This document shows, in pieces, positions 1-12,729 of a stretch of 64,000 nucleotides of DNA. The notes beneath the pieces were generated by a model. It was not told the origin of the DNA. It worked only from the letters and a program-made list of their open reading frames with translations, and searched no databases. Position 1 is the stretch's first letter. Every line of letters begins with the position of its first letter. The stretch spans positions 24,499,916 through 24,563,915 of the forward strand of contig CALNVZ010003433.1 in assembly GCA_940671915.1 (NCBI GenBank), given 5' to 3'. Source of the DNA: Paracentrotus lividus. Taxonomy: Eukaryota > Echinodermata > Echinoidea > Camarodonta > Echinidae. Made by a program: the position numbers and the translations under genes.

Positions 1-720
1 CTCGGGGCGCGAAGCACTGCCCTCGTTCGATAGCGCGTAGCGGGTCGACAGGTGCCGCTCCATTCTGACCAGAAACTCCACGATCCTAAAACGCAGTTTT
101 CCGGGCAAGGGCTACATATTCTGTAATATGCAGGTCGAGGAATACCGTCACAAAAATAAAATGGTACTTGAGTCTTGATTCCGTCGATGTAAACACAAAA
201 CACATCTCTTGATTGCCCGCAAAATGTCGAATTTGCCTTGCTCCCGCATTCTCCCCACGGCCCTCCCACCCATTCGAACAGGGAGGTAGCTGGTTTGATC
301 GGAGAGGTACTGGGGACGGATATAGTTGAGTTCTTGTTGGATGGCTGAGAATTGTGAGTCTGTTGAGCGAGTGTAAAATCAATAATTCCTGGGCCTGCCA
401 GGCAAACCCATAAATAAATAAATAACCTGATCATTGTGTTAGAATCCATCGCCGAGAATCTCTGCTCCAGCTCCATGGACTGATTGTTTGTGGGCAATTG
501 CGGGTATTACAAATGAGGAGATTTGATTGCTCCGCATCTGCTGAGATACATGGCGAACTTCCCATAACCAATGATAAGTGGTAGCGTACTACTAGTAAGG
601 TACCCGGTAATAAGTATGATCCGATGATATGATCGGGACGAGTCCGAGCGCGAGGGAGCCAGCGGCGCAATCCCCAAATCACAGGGCTAGGTTGTGTATA
701 CGGTACCGGTAGTTGACTAC
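1..720. other. Gene-free stretch, possible retroelement tail
   Basis: No recognisable coding similarity. A short AAAT-repeat tail (about 405-424) after GGGCCTGCCAGGCAAACCC could be the 3' end of a non-LTR element, but nothing upstream confirms it. Confidence 0.25.
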
Positions 721-850
721 TCACTGTGTCACTCCCCCCCCCCCCCGATTACCCCACCACCTCCACCACGGAGCACAGACACACCCCACACAAACACAAC
801 ACCACACCACACCACCACAAACAGACGTTATGTTTTGTTTTTCCTCTATT

Positions 851-983
851 TCAGGTGCGGATCCAAGAAAATGGAATTGAATGCATTTCGGGGGCCCAAT
901 TGTCTGGGACAAAGAGCCGCTTTTGTTCTCAGACAATTGGCCCCGAAATGCATTCAATTCGATTTTCTTCGATCCGCGCCTGA
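851..983. repeat. Fold-back (palindromic) element, copy 1
   Basis: Two arms of about 58 bp are nearly exact reverse complements (left begins TCAGGTGCGGATCCAAGAAA, right ends GATCCGCGCCTGA) around a short AAAGAGCCGCTTTTGTT-type loop. The whole unit could fold into one hairpin. A related, more decayed copy is at 19,269-19,405. Confidence 0.8.
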
Positions 984-1274
984 TATTTTTCTCTCTTTTT
1001 TTCTGATTTTGGAGAACTTTCCTTAAGGACGTTAATTGACAGTTATGTTTCTGCGCATCTTGACCGCGCATTCTGGGCGCGCATTATTTACTACGTCACA
1101 ATGAAAAAATATACAGCGCTCATGGGCGATCCAGCTTCAAAGAGTTAAAAGAAATGAACTTATAAATGTGTTATTTATTCCTTCTTTTTGTTCATTATTT
1201 ACTTACTTGCAGAGATATGTAAAGTATTTATGTTGGTGCATGTTCGTGTTATTCTAGAGATTGCGATGGATATG

Positions 1275-2030
1275 AAACGATATGTAAATGTTTGGGAGCA
1301 GGATTTTGAATTAGTCGAAATTATATAGAGTTTCCATATTTTTGAGTATTTTTGGCACGTTTCGGTGGTTTTTAAGTCGACTCGCCACTATTACAACGCC
1401 GGATATTTTGAAAACGAGCACATGGACCCCATTTTTTAATGTTCCTACTACTTTTAGATATATTCCTCTACAACTTGGCAATTTGACGAATTGACATGGA
1501 TTTTGAATGTTCGAGAGCATGATTTGGATCAAGTGTAATATAGGTTGGATTCTCAGACTTGTTTGACGTTTTCGGCGCGTTTTTTGTGGTTTTCAACCAA
1601 TTCGCAACTATTCGGCTCCGATAGCTTAAAAAAAGAGCACATGGACCCCCCCCCCCTTTTTTATGTTTCTACCATTGAGTATGTATTCCTCTACAATGGC
1701 AAATTTTTATGAAATGACATGGACTTTGAATGTTTGGGAGCATAATTTTGAATCAGGTGTATTTAGAGTGATTTTCACGCTTTTTGGACGTTTTCGGTGC
1801 GTTTTTGTCACTTTTCAAGCGATTTGCGAGTATTTGGGCGCCAATAGTTCGAAAACGAGCATCATGACCCCATTTTTTAAAGTTATACATATTATGATGA
1901 ATTCCTCTACAACTTTGCAAAATTTGAATGAGACTGTCATGGTTTTTTTTAAAAAAGTGCACCTTAAACTATACTTTATTTTTTTTGTAGATTCCAAGCA
2001 TCTAAGGTATGGTTTTTGCCATTTTACACA
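1275..2030. repeat. Tandem array, unit about 220 bp, roughly 3.5 copies
   Basis: Units share GCACATGGACCCC (near 1,420, 1,640, 1,862), ACATGGA-TTTGAATGTT-G-GAGCAT (1,496; 1,719; weaker at 1,282) and TATTCCTCTACAA. The copies are diverged and vary in length. Short ORFs across them are by-products. A weaker trace extends to about 2,400. Confidence 0.7.
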
Positions 2031-2399
2031 CCATTTTTGCCACATGAGGGCGCTGCTGGTTAGAAAATAAGTACAAAATGTGCCAGTTTAAACAATTTCC
2101 CCATCTTTGGTATAAACTTCGTAACAATCGGGAAGGTTTGATAAAGTTTGATACGGTTTGACAAAGTAATGACGATTTTAACTCGTTTGTTGCAATCGCA
2201 GGTGCTAACAGAGGCCAATTTCTTGAATTATGCGTATTTTACATGCCATCCAAATATGGCAACTTCAAAGTCCCGTAGCAAAAATCAAGCACATGAACCC
2301 ATATTATTTTGGCATTTTGGCATACATAGATACCAAAGTAACTCTGTGCAAAAATTTGGTGAAAATGACATGGACTTCGTTTCAACTGTGCAACGTCCT

Positions 2400-4010
2400 T
2401 AAAACGTCCAAGGAAACATTTCAGGCGAAGATCCAACTCGAGAAGAGGGGGGGGGGGGGGAATACAGATCAATTTTCTGATTTTGGTACAATTCAATTTT
2501 TGTCAAAATCAGGCCATGATTGGGGGGGGGGGGTACACATGCAGGCGTGGATCAAGTTGTACCCAATTTTGTTTATACGTCAAACCGACCAATCGATAAG
2601 CGCGGGAGGGATGTAGCATACAAATGCTTCGATCGGCCTTTAAACAGGTGTTTTTTTTTTTTTTTTTTTTTTTTTTAACGGGTGCACCTGCAAATATACC
2701 CAATTCGGGGGGCGGGGGTTAGGGGGGGGGGGTGGAGCCCGACAAGCAAGGAGGACACTTTTATATGATGTCCCCACGGCCCAAAATCGTAGCTCCCCTG
2801 TCTCCACACCGATTGACGCCCATGGCCCAAGGGAAGGGTCTAGCTAAAGGAATTAAAGATTTGGAAGTTTGTTATGCGATTTCATAATCAGGTCATTCAA
2901 ACTACGACAGTTGGGCTCTCAACAGAAAACTCGGGGGTTCAAATTCCTAGTAAAACATGTGTGTTTAATGGCATTCGAATTCCGAAAAAAAGGTGCACTA
3001 TAGTTGTAAAACGGTCATTTAAGCTAACAGAGACGTTGATATTTTGACTGCCAATACCGGCATGAACAGCATTCAAATCATTCCGGCATTCAAGCATTCA
3101 AATCTATAGTTATACTTTAACCCTGCACGTCTCATGTGCTTCGCGAGGTTTTATGAATTGCGGGTAAATCTTACATTTCATACTTCCCGTATCCGACAGG
3201 GCCGCGGAGCGTTTTTGAAAGTGGAGGGCTGAGCCTGAAAGTGGGGGGGGGGGAGGCTGAACAGGCTAAAAATCACAAATATAAAGGTCATTTTTGCGTT
3301 TTTGTACAAGTTGGCTGAAAAAAGTGGGGGGGGGCTGCAGGGGGGGGGGTATGTGTTATATTTTTTTAAAAATCAACCATAGGGGTAAGGTTGGGGGTCA
3401 GTCGGCCCGCTCGTCTATTTTTTTACTTCGCTTATCCGCGCCTGGTTTACAAAATTATGCGTAACTCGCGAAACCGGGTACCCAGGCGTCGTAAGTTTGG
3501 CTTAAAGATGTGCGAGACTTCAAAGAATAAAGTCATAAAGAATCGCGGCCACAGCTTCTCCACGTTTAAAAATTTATCGCGAAAAAATGTCGGGGGGGGG
3601 CCTTTTAGGCCAATTAGGGGTTAACCATAGTTTCAAAACGATTGCCAAAGGCATTATACCAATTTGAAACCCAATATCAAACTATGAAATGACCAAGCGC
3701 GGATTTGGATGCGGGAAACGTTTTTTTTTTTTTTTTTACGTATTTATTACGCTTGGGCTTGCGGCTGCTTGCCATTATTTGGGATAGCATATACGCCAAG
3801 CAAAGGAATGATGTCACTCCTCGCCCCTATACAGTGTGTCCTAAAAAAAAGGTATCGAAGTTCAAAGGTCAGTCATTCAAAGTATGTAGTTTATTTTTGC
3901 GATTTGTTTACTAAAATACTAAGTAACTCATCAGAGTTTAATTTGAGACATTGCTTACGGTCCAAACTCTAATGGGTCACAGAGTTAGGTCCTATTGAAG
4001 GTGATAGGTA
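2400..4010. other. Gene-free stretch with many G, C and T homopolymers
   Basis: Contains G runs of 8-12 at about 2,449, 2,522, 2,720, 3,243, 3,326 and 3,340, and T runs near 2,650 and 3,721. It looks like old repeat debris. I see no gene. Confidence 0.5.
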
Positions 4011-4012
4011 CA

Positions 4013-4735
4013 AAACCCATTTTTTTCGCAAAGTTTTTTCGTTTTTTAGGATATAAAACCAACTTTTATAAATTTTTTGGTTTCATTGTTTTGGGGTTTT
4101 GCTTACATAAAAGTTTCAATGAAAGCTCTCATTAGTTCAAATGACCTATCTCAATGGCAATGAGAGGGTTCACTATTATGAGTCTCATTGAGTCCGTGGC
4201 AGACGTCGTGGTGACGTCTGCCTGAGAACTTCAGGGCGTCGAGGGGAAATGGAACAAAAGTCAAACATGTTCAATCTTTTTTAGTAACTTCTTTTAAGAC
4301 GCAGCCAAGTAAACATTATTAGCCGTTTCGATTTATTTATATTCGTATGCAAAGTTCGAAAACGTCTGCTGCGACGTCGTGGAACGTAAGGAACGTCGCG
4401 GCAACCGTCCCACGCCAAAAGATGTCACATAGCCTTGATACGTATTAAAGAAGTCTACTAAAAGATTGGACAATGTTTGACATTTGTTTGATTTTTCTCG
4501 TCCCTTCTGCAGAATCACAGACGTCGCGGGACCTCTCCGAGACTTCGCAGAGACACATGCATAATCGAGAACCCATGTCAATTGCCAGTGAGATTGGTCC
4601 TTTGCAAATGAGATTGCATTTCATTGAAACTTTGTGTGACAAAACCCCAAAAACTATGAACAACAAAAATTTTATAAAAAAGTTGGTTTTCAATTATCCT
4701 ATAAAACGAAAAACTTGTAATAATGTAACCTTAGT
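4013..4735. mobile_element. Long inverted-repeat (fold-back) element of about 0.7 kb
   Basis: The left arm (about 4,030-4,145: CGTTTTTTAGGATATAAAAC...TTTTGGGGTTTTGC...AAAGTTTCAATGAAA) is the reverse complement of the right arm (about 4,615-4,720). The interior carries GACGTC- and CGTCGCGG-rich sequence. No transposase is present, so it would be non-autonomous. Confidence 0.65.
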
Positions 4736-4739
4736 TTAA

Positions 4740-7700
4740 TTTGAAGCCCCCCCCTTCTTGGGATCTGCACCGTCTGATCCATTAAAAAAGGGCAGAGGGT
4801 TAGAGACATGACATGATGAAGAACGCAAAACCTTTCATAATATACTCTATGCGAATCTATTCATATACTTCTGCCCCCCCCCCCTCTCTCTCGGTGTTTA
4901 TTATTTATAACTCTTCATGAGCCAATTGAATTTGTTTCACACGTTTGTGCTTTGAGCATTTTATTTCAAACCTTTGCTTTATAAATTTATATAGGCCTTA
5001 TAGTTTACAAATCTGTATCTATGATTATTTCACTTACAACAATGAGAGGGGCGACCTTGACATGCAGAATTGTAACGTTCAAGCATATTTATCCCCCCCC
5101 CTTTTTAAACCAACAATTAAGAGACTTACCATTGGGAAAATAGGTTAACAAAACAACGGGATGTAGGCCATACTGATTTTTCCTTGTGAGACACGTACAG
5201 GAAAACACCTAGATTTTTCATTAGTAATTAAAACTGCCACACCAAAGCGAACTCTATATGAAAGACCTGAAACAAAATACATTCTTAACTTCTCAATTCA
5301 AGGGACAATCGATACGACCTGGGGTGGCAATATGAGGCGCGCACTCCTGTTTCCTACGGGGGAAGGGGCTCGTAACTGGTTTATAAAAGGGGAAACATCA
5401 TGATGTAGGGAGTGAGGGTTATTTGGAACACGAGGATTGAAAACATTGTAATTCTCTGACGCTTATAAATATATTTATGAATCTACCTCAGGTTGTTGTA
5501 TAGCAACTGCCATCACAACATTTTAAACAGCACACTGCCTTCATCTCTGAGTTAAAAGGCAATGTTTGGTTTTTTTACCGCTGAGTAAATTTTGTCAATT
5601 TTATCAAAATGTTTAATCTCAAAGAAAATCATAAATTCAGTGGCCTATTTTTTTAGTAATAACAAACAAGTATAAACCAAGCTACAAACAAGGTTTAAAT
5701 ATATCGCATGTTGTGTCCTCTTTTGTGCCTGTAAGGCTTACAAAAGTAAATGGCCCCTGGGGTTAGTTGGAACATTTGAAACGGGGTTAGTGGAAAATGT
5801 AAAGTAAGGTTCACTAAACAAAAAAAATATAAAAAATCATAATATTCAGTGAACGTGCTCAGAAAATATCTTATACATGTATATTATCAAATGGGACAAG
5901 TTTTATGCAGAATCTACTTCACGATTTACGAAATATTCTGTATGTGATGGATGCTATCAAGCGTATAAACGTGAAATAAAAAAAGAAATTGACACCAATT
6001 TTAATATTAATTGGGAATCAATAAAGCAAGTTAGCAGACCCATGCAATAATATTGTTTGGTTGTTTAAATATAGTTCTAAAGATACCATGCACATGTTTC
6101 AACTTACCCCATACCCTGTTCCAACTAACCCCGTGTGTGGGGTTATTGGAACACTTGAAGAAAAAAAAAAAAAAAAGAAAAAAATGGTCTTGATTGAAGA
6201 TGGCATTTTTCTCGGAACCATCAACTATTTTAAGATTTTATGGGGTCACATTTGTAGGCATACAGAATTAACACTCCAAGCGATCATTTATTTTTCTTGA
6301 ATTGAAAATCCGTTTTGTTTTACGGCCATTTTTGTGAAAAATGTCCATATAACCCCGCCTCCCCACTGCCAAATACCAAACCTTGCATAATAATTCATGA
6401 CGAATTCCAGTGACCGGAGCGCGATCTGGAAAAGTTTTCCAATAATAGTGGACCTAACGGGGGAAGGGTCTCATGACTGGTTTAATAAAAGGAAAAAATG
6501 TGATGTAATGCTAATGATATCGACATTGGTATGACGAATTCAAACATATGAAAAGTGGACAAAACCAATTAAAGGACAGTGTTATTTTAATACCAAACAC
6601 GCACAAGTTCCAACTACAGTGCAACTAACGACCAGAAAGAATCTTACGGGCAAATGTGTTAACTGGGATATAACTCTCTCTACGCTCCGACCCGTCGATA
6701 TCGCGATAACAATGCCCTGAATAAAGACGGTGTAAAAGAGAGTGCAAGCTGTGGCAGGTCAGGATCGAAGTATTTATCATGATATTTTTTTTTAATGATA
6801 TAAAAACGCGGGAGAAATAATGACCAATCACAAAAGAAGTTAAAATCATTGAGAAAAGAAATTAATAATTATCACTCAGCGTACTAGAAATCGATGCCGC
6901 TGCTGAATTTAGCAGAAAGCTTTAGGACTGCTGTTTGATCCCAAAATATATTTTCACACAACAGAAAAAACGACCCAAAAATGACTAAAATGGGAGATTT
7001 TAATAAAGAGCTCAAAAACGCAGGGTAGGGGTAAAAAATATTCTTCCCAAGATTTTGATCAACTTGTTTAATACATTATAAACTCATAAACCTGTGTAAC
7101 AAGTAAATGAATCTTCCTCGATTTTTTTTTATCCAGTATATTCAACAAAACATCCCGTTTTTCGGGCATTCCTTCCATCGACAATTCGTGCGTGAAAATG
7201 GTTTCCCCCTTAAAAGAACCCACGTTTCATATGAGGGTATTTGAGAGTCCCGAAGCGCGAGCCTGAAAAATTTCTCATAATACTTTAGTAAACTAAAAGG
7301 GGTATTGTAAGCAAAAAAGAGCGGAAGGTGGTTGTAACTGGTTTATAAAAATGGGGACCAATCATGATGATAAAGCGAATAATACAACATGCATACAAAA
7401 AGTCGGGATCTATATCGATACAATTTTATATATTAGTCTAGGGCCATAAAGCGAGCGCAAAGCGCCGAGCCTAAACATTTTTGACAAAACTATTCCAGAA
7501 AATTTTAAATAGTAACGAATTTAAGCCCTGAAAGAGGGCATAATAATACGCCAGTGAGACAGCGAAGGATACACATCTTTATGGTCCTAAAATGTGCCAC
7601 ATCATTGGATCAATGCATTACTTAGTCATTGCGATTAAACAAACCATGTTGATTATTAGGGGTGATAATTTGCCCAACTACTGGTCTACTACGCATCCCG

Positions 7701-8285
7701 GATGGCGGCCCTCATTATGGGTCGATCTGAAATGGGTATAAGTTCCTTACCCCCGATAGCTTTTTTCGGATTGGGAAATATCCACAGCATCCCCCCGTGA
7801 CTTTTATTATCTCTGACCGAAGACATGGTGTAAATGGCAACGTGAAGAAAATTTTGAATTTTTGAAATGGTAGAACATTCGTATTTTTAGACTGCAAAAT
7901 AAACATTAGCTAATTCTAATGCTATCATACAAAGTGTTTTGTGTTAATGATTGATACTTTTTAATTTTCTCGATCCGAAAATATTGGGGAGGGGGGATGA
8001 TTGATACACACACCATCCCCTCTCTCGAAATTAATGGAGGAATGCATCCCCCCTATCGACACCCATGACTGTTCTGAACTTTTCCTTGATTTTGTGAAAC
8101 AACGACATTCAGAAGACTTATATGTATTTTATAAAAACGATAATTAATTTCACGAATATAGAAGTAAACTGATACGATCCTTTTAATATTTCCATAAGGA
8201 TTTTCTCGATAGCAATTTCTGTATCTATTTAAAAGGTTCACCCTGGAATTTAATCGTAAAAGAATGAAATAAAACATAGGCCAAG
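4740..8285. other. Gene-free repeat-rich stretch
   Basis: A motif close to GGGGAAGGG-CTCGTAACTGGTTTATAAAAGG occurs three times (about 5,357, 6,461 and 7,320). GGGGTTAGTTGGAACA-type motifs occur in both orientations (about 5,760 and 6,125-6,155). The rest shows nothing I can assign. Confidence 0.4.
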
Positions 8286-8289
8286 GTGC

Positions 8290-8640
8290 TATTCTCAATC
8301 CGCGGAGACGTCTCCGCGACAGATAAAATCTCCGACTCGGAGGATAAAGTATAGAGACGTCTCCGAGACGTCCTCGGGGACGTCTCCCTGAATATCGAGA
8401 CAGATATTGGACTACTTCAGATTTTTTTTTTTTTATACATAAAATTGTCGCGGAGACGTCTCGGAGACCGTCACAGAGACGTCTCCCTGCATTTCGGGAC
8501 GGATTTCGGGATACTTCAAGACTTTTTTCTAAACTGTCCGGAGACGGTCTGCGGAGAACATTTTCTCTAAAAACTTAATTTTTATCCGTCGCGGAGACGA
8601 TTATTTTATCGTCGCGAGATTCTGCCGCGAAGGGAGATAG
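8290..8640. repeat. Cluster of GAGACGTCTC palindromes
   Basis: GGAGACGTCTCC and close variants (GAGACGTCTCCG, GGGACGTCTCC, GGAGACGGTC) recur at least seven times in 350 bp, within two loosely repeated units (CTCCCTGAATATCGAGAC and CTCCCTGCATTTCGGGAC). Confidence 0.6.
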
Positions 8641-8754
8641 CACCCTAACATGTTTCAGAAAATCAATCAAAGACAGAAGGATAATACAAAATTTTATGAA
8701 TAGTCAAAGGTAGAATGTTAGCGTAACTTACGAGAAACTCCACCAATGTTGTTG

Positions 8755-10700
8755 TTTATATACCCCATTACAGTGGTTTTCAATATTTATCTCGTGCTGT
8801 CGCGGTGCTGTCGCGGGACAGCAACACCGCTATAGGCAACCGCATAAATGCATTCACACGTGAAAAGTTATCCCGCGGACTGTCCCGGGATAGATTTCAA
8901 ATGTACCTATGTCACACTAGCAAGCCGTGTGATTTTTAGACTCCGTAACCAATACTTACTTGAATTTCTTTGATTTTCCTCCTTATCTTTCCTTTTCTTT
9001 CTATCATTTCTTTTGTATTTCTTTGTTTTCTCCTTCTTTAAATAATTATTTCACCTGCGCTTTCAATACATCAAATCCAGCAGCTCGCAAGAGACGCACC
9101 AAAAAACCAAACTGATAGTTTATTCCATAATTTGGTATCCTCGTATAGTGTGAAGCTCGACGCCGCTATAAAACATCCCGGGGATAACTCGGCCCCGCTA
9201 TAACACCGCGAAAAACTATCGCGCTCAAACCATAGTACTAACAAAACAAATTTCGGGACAAGTCCCCGCTGCTGTTCGCGGAGTGGCTTTTCAGTGTGAA
9301 GGCACTCCGCTACAGCACGGGATAAAAAGACAATGAATACATAAGAATTTCCAGAAAAGAGAGTGAAGAAGGATAAGACACGGAAATACCAATAAGAAAT
9401 GATAGAAAAAAAGGAAAGAAGGAGAAAACAAAAATAAAATAACATAGGAATGATTTTTTAAAAAGGCAAAGGAAAGAAGGAGAAAAAACAAAGAATACAT
9501 AAGAAATAGAAAAGAAAGGAAAGAAAGGAGGGAAAAAGGAAAAGAAAAACAAAGAAATACATAAGAAATGATAGAAAAAGAAAGGGAAAGAAGGAGAAAC
9601 AAGAAATACATAGAAAATGATTCAAAGAAAAGAAAGAACGAAGAAAAAACAAAGAAATACAATAAGAAGATATGGAAAGAAGGATGAAAAAAACAAGAAA
9701 TACATAAAAATGATATAGAAAAGAATAGGAAAGAAGGAGAAGAAGAACAAGAAATACTTAAAATGATAGAAAAAAAGCGGAAAGAGAAGGAGAAAAACAA
9801 GGAAATACATAAGAAAATGATAGAAGTAAAGAAAAGAAGGAGACTTGAAAAAAAAATTAAAAACTGACAGAAAAAGGAAAGCAGGAAAACAAGAAAATAC
9901 AGTAAGAAATGATAGAAAAGAAAGAAAAAAGGAAAAAACAAGGAATTACATAAGAAATGATAGAAAAGTAAAGGAAGGAATGAGAAAAACACAAAGAAAT
10001 ACATAGAAAGTGATAAAAAGAAAGGAAAGAAGAGAAAAACAAAGCAGGAAATACATAAGAAATTGATAGAAAAGATAGGAAAGAAGAAGAAAACACAAAG
10101 AAATACATAGAAATGGATAGAAAAGAACAGGAAGTAAAAAAAGGAAAAAGAACATAAAAAAAAATACATATGACAGAAAAGGAAAGCAGGAGAAAGCAAA
10201 AAATACATAAGAAATGATAGAAAAGAAAAGGAAGAAGTAGAAAAAACAAGGAATTACAATATGAGAAAATGATAGAAAGTAAAGGAAAGAATTGAGAAAT
10301 AACAAAGAAATACATTAAGAATGGATAGAAAAAAAAGGAAAGAGGAGGAGAAAACAAAAAATACTATGAAATGATAGAGAAAGGAACAGGAATGATGAGA
10401 AAACAAGAAAACATATAATATAGGAATGATAAAAGAATATATTAGGAAGAAGGAGAAAAACAAAGAAATACAAAAAAATGCAAAGAGTATATTTTACGGA
10501 AGCGAGTGAGAAAGAAAACGAACAGCGCTGCAGTGTGATGGGTACAATGAAATCTATTCCGCGGACGTCCCGGGATTAAACTTTTTCCCACTGTGCATGC
10601 ATTTTAGCGGTGTTAATAGCGGTTGCCGTCCCGCTACGCAACCCCGGCGACACAGCAGCCTGGATAATATTGAAAACCACTGTGAATGGGGTATTACATA
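8755..10700. mobile_element. Non-autonomous DNA transposon with long inverted repeats, hAT-like ends
   Basis: The left end (ATACCCCATTACAGTGGTTT..) and right end (reverse complement AATACCCCATTCACAGTGGT..) are inverted copies that continue through GC-rich arms (CGGGACAGCAACACCGCTAT on the left; GGTGTTAATAGCGGTTGCCG on the right). CAGTGGTTTTCAATATT resembles hAT-superfamily termini, but the outer match extends past it and I see no clear 8-bp target duplication. The interior is mostly a minisatellite with no transposase. Confidence 0.6.
9330..10475. repeat. Purine-rich minisatellite, unit about 50 bp, roughly 22 copies
   Basis: The unit approximates AAAGAAATACATAAGAAATG then ATAGAAAAGAAAGGAAAGAA and GGAGAAAAAC, with many small indels between copies. 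A single inverted copy lies at about 8,985-9,045 on the other side of the element. The long F/S/L-rich minus-strand ORF (9,291-10,208) is a by-product. Confidence 0.85.
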
Positions 10701-11157
10701 ATACAATCTCATTGAGACTCAATGATTTTCCCTGTATTTATACTTTAGGAAGACCTAATTAAAATTCCATGGGTAGACTCCACCCCTTTACTTGGAAAAA
10801 TATATACAAACCTCTGAAATAGGAAACGAACGCAAAACTATTCGATAGAGTCATCTGTCAAGCCTAATAAACTAACAAAGCTAAAAATTATTGTTGCAAC
10901 AGAGTAAACGACTCTTAAACGAGGATATGATCGATATGGGGAAAAATGGCTCAGGTTAATACACGAAATGACTGAAAACTACCTTACACCATTAAAGAAT
11001 TAAGAATACATAATACAAATTTTTAGTAGTCAGCATAAAAGATATCCGTGCATGAAACTAACAATCAAGACAAGATTGCGTTAAAAAAAGTGCAAAACCA
11101 TTGATGTTAAAAAACCATTAAAGATATTATGTTTAATACTAACAAATCAGTGCATGC

Positions 11158-12060
11158 AGGGGCGGATCATAGGTTTTTTCCCAGGGGGGGGGTTGAGGGG
11201 ATGAAAAAAATAAATCTCTTGCGAGCGGAGCGAGCAAACGAGGACCGCTGAGCGCGAGTTTTTAGACAATCCCACGATTTATAGGCCTATACTGACCTAA
11301 AACGAGGAATTATTTAAACATTTTAGAGTTGGAGTTATTTGTGTGCATTATGATAGGCAGCGAGCGCGGAAGCGCGAGCCGAAATTTGGGTTATAAAAGA
11401 TTATATGGAATAAATAAAGGGGCAATCTTTTTTGTATTAATTATTTTTTAAAAAAGATAATTGTGTATTGGTAGACCCTATTAAGTAATCTGCGAGCGCG
11501 AAGCGCGAGCGAACAATTTGAACTCAAAAATTGAAGTTATTTGTGCGATTATGATTTAGTATCAGCGAGCGCGAAAGCGCGAGCCGAAAATATTGGGTTT
11601 TAAAAAGATTATATGGAATAAATAAGGGGCACTTTCTAGTAATTATTAAGTTTTGTGTATTGTAGAGCCCTATTAAGTACTGCGAGCTGACGAAGCGCGA
11701 GCCCGAAAATTTGAGCTCAAATTTTGGGTTTATTTGTGATTATAATTTAGTACCGCGAGCGGAAAGCGCGAGCCGAAAATATTGGGTTTTAAAAGATATA
11801 GGAATAATAAAACAGCACTTTCTTAGTGTAATTTCTATTTGTTCCAACACACCCTCCTCATCCTCCCCCGCCAAAAAAAGAAATAATAAATAATAATGAT
11901 ATATAATGATAATAAAATAAATAAAATAAATAAAATAAAAAAATAAAATTAGCAAGTTAAAAAAAAAAGATAAGATTAAAAATAAAAAAAAATTGTCCCC
12001 GGATTTTTTTTTTGGGGGGGGTTGCACCCGCCCCAACCCCCTCCTAAGATTCCGCTTCTG
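11158..12060. repeat. Tandem array, unit about 210 bp, carrying a GC-rich mirror repeat
   Basis: Four or five units combine GCGAGCGCGAAGCGCGAGCC-type sequence, AAAATATTGGGTTTTAAAAGA and GGAATAAATAA with TTGTGTATTG and CCTATTAAGTA. The GC-rich core sits at about 11,360, 11,492, 11,564, 11,690 and 11,753. GGGGCGGATC at the left and a C-rich segment ending GATTCCGCTTC at the right may be the element ends. Confidence 0.65.
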
Positions 12061-12145
12061 GCAATGGCAGTAGGCCTACTCTAAAGGACAAACTAGTTAT
12101 TAATTTTATTTTACAAAGGCCCATATAAACTTTATATTCGCCCTC

Positions 12146-12715
12146 TTGAAGAAGAAAAGAAGAGGAGAAAGAAGGAAGAAGAAGAAGAAGAAGAAGAAGA
12201 AGAAGAAGAGAAGAAGGAGAAGGAAAGAAAGGAGAAGGAGAAGGAGAAGGAGAAGGAGAAGGAGAAGGAGAAGAAGGAGGAGGAAGGAGGAGAAGAAAGA
12301 AGGAGGAGGAGGAGGAGGAGATAACGAAGAGGAGAAGGAGAAGGAGAAAGGAGAGGAGAAGGAGAAGAAGAAGAAGAAGAAGAAGCAAGAAGAGAAAGAA
12401 GTAGAAGAAGAAGAAGAAGAAGAAGAAGAAGAACGAAAGTAAGAAGAAGAAAGAAGAGAAGAAGAGAGAAGAAGAAAAGAAAGAAGAGAAAGAAGAAGAT
12501 AGAAGAAGGAAGAAGAAGAAGAAGAAGAAGAAGAAGAAGAAGAAGAAGAAGAAGAAGAAGAAGAAGAAGAAAGAAGAAGAAGAAAGAAGAAGAAGAGAAG
12601 AGAAGAAAAGAAAGAAGAAGAAGAAGAAAAGAAGAAGAAGAAGAGAGAAGAAGAGAAGAAAAGAAGAAGAAGAAGAGAAGAGAAGAAGAAGAAGAAGAAG
12701 AAAGAAGACAGAAAG
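12146..12715. repeat. Long polypurine tract, (GAA)n, (GAAGGA)n, (GGA)n
   Basis: About 570 bp almost free of pyrimidines on the plus strand, dominated by GAA with blocks of GGAGAA and GGA. The long ORFs in both strands (poly-K/E/R, poly-S/L/F) are artefacts of the repeat. Confidence 0.95.
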
Positions 12716-12729
12716 AAGAGTTAGTTGTC

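Noticed and set aside
431..724. 97-residue minus-strand ORF
   Set aside because: No recognisable motif and no supporting context. Kept only as part of the gene-free stretch.
9291..10208. 305-residue F/S/L-rich minus-strand ORF
   Set aside because: It is the complement of the purine-rich minisatellite. The composition and overlapping ORFs in other frames show it is not a gene.
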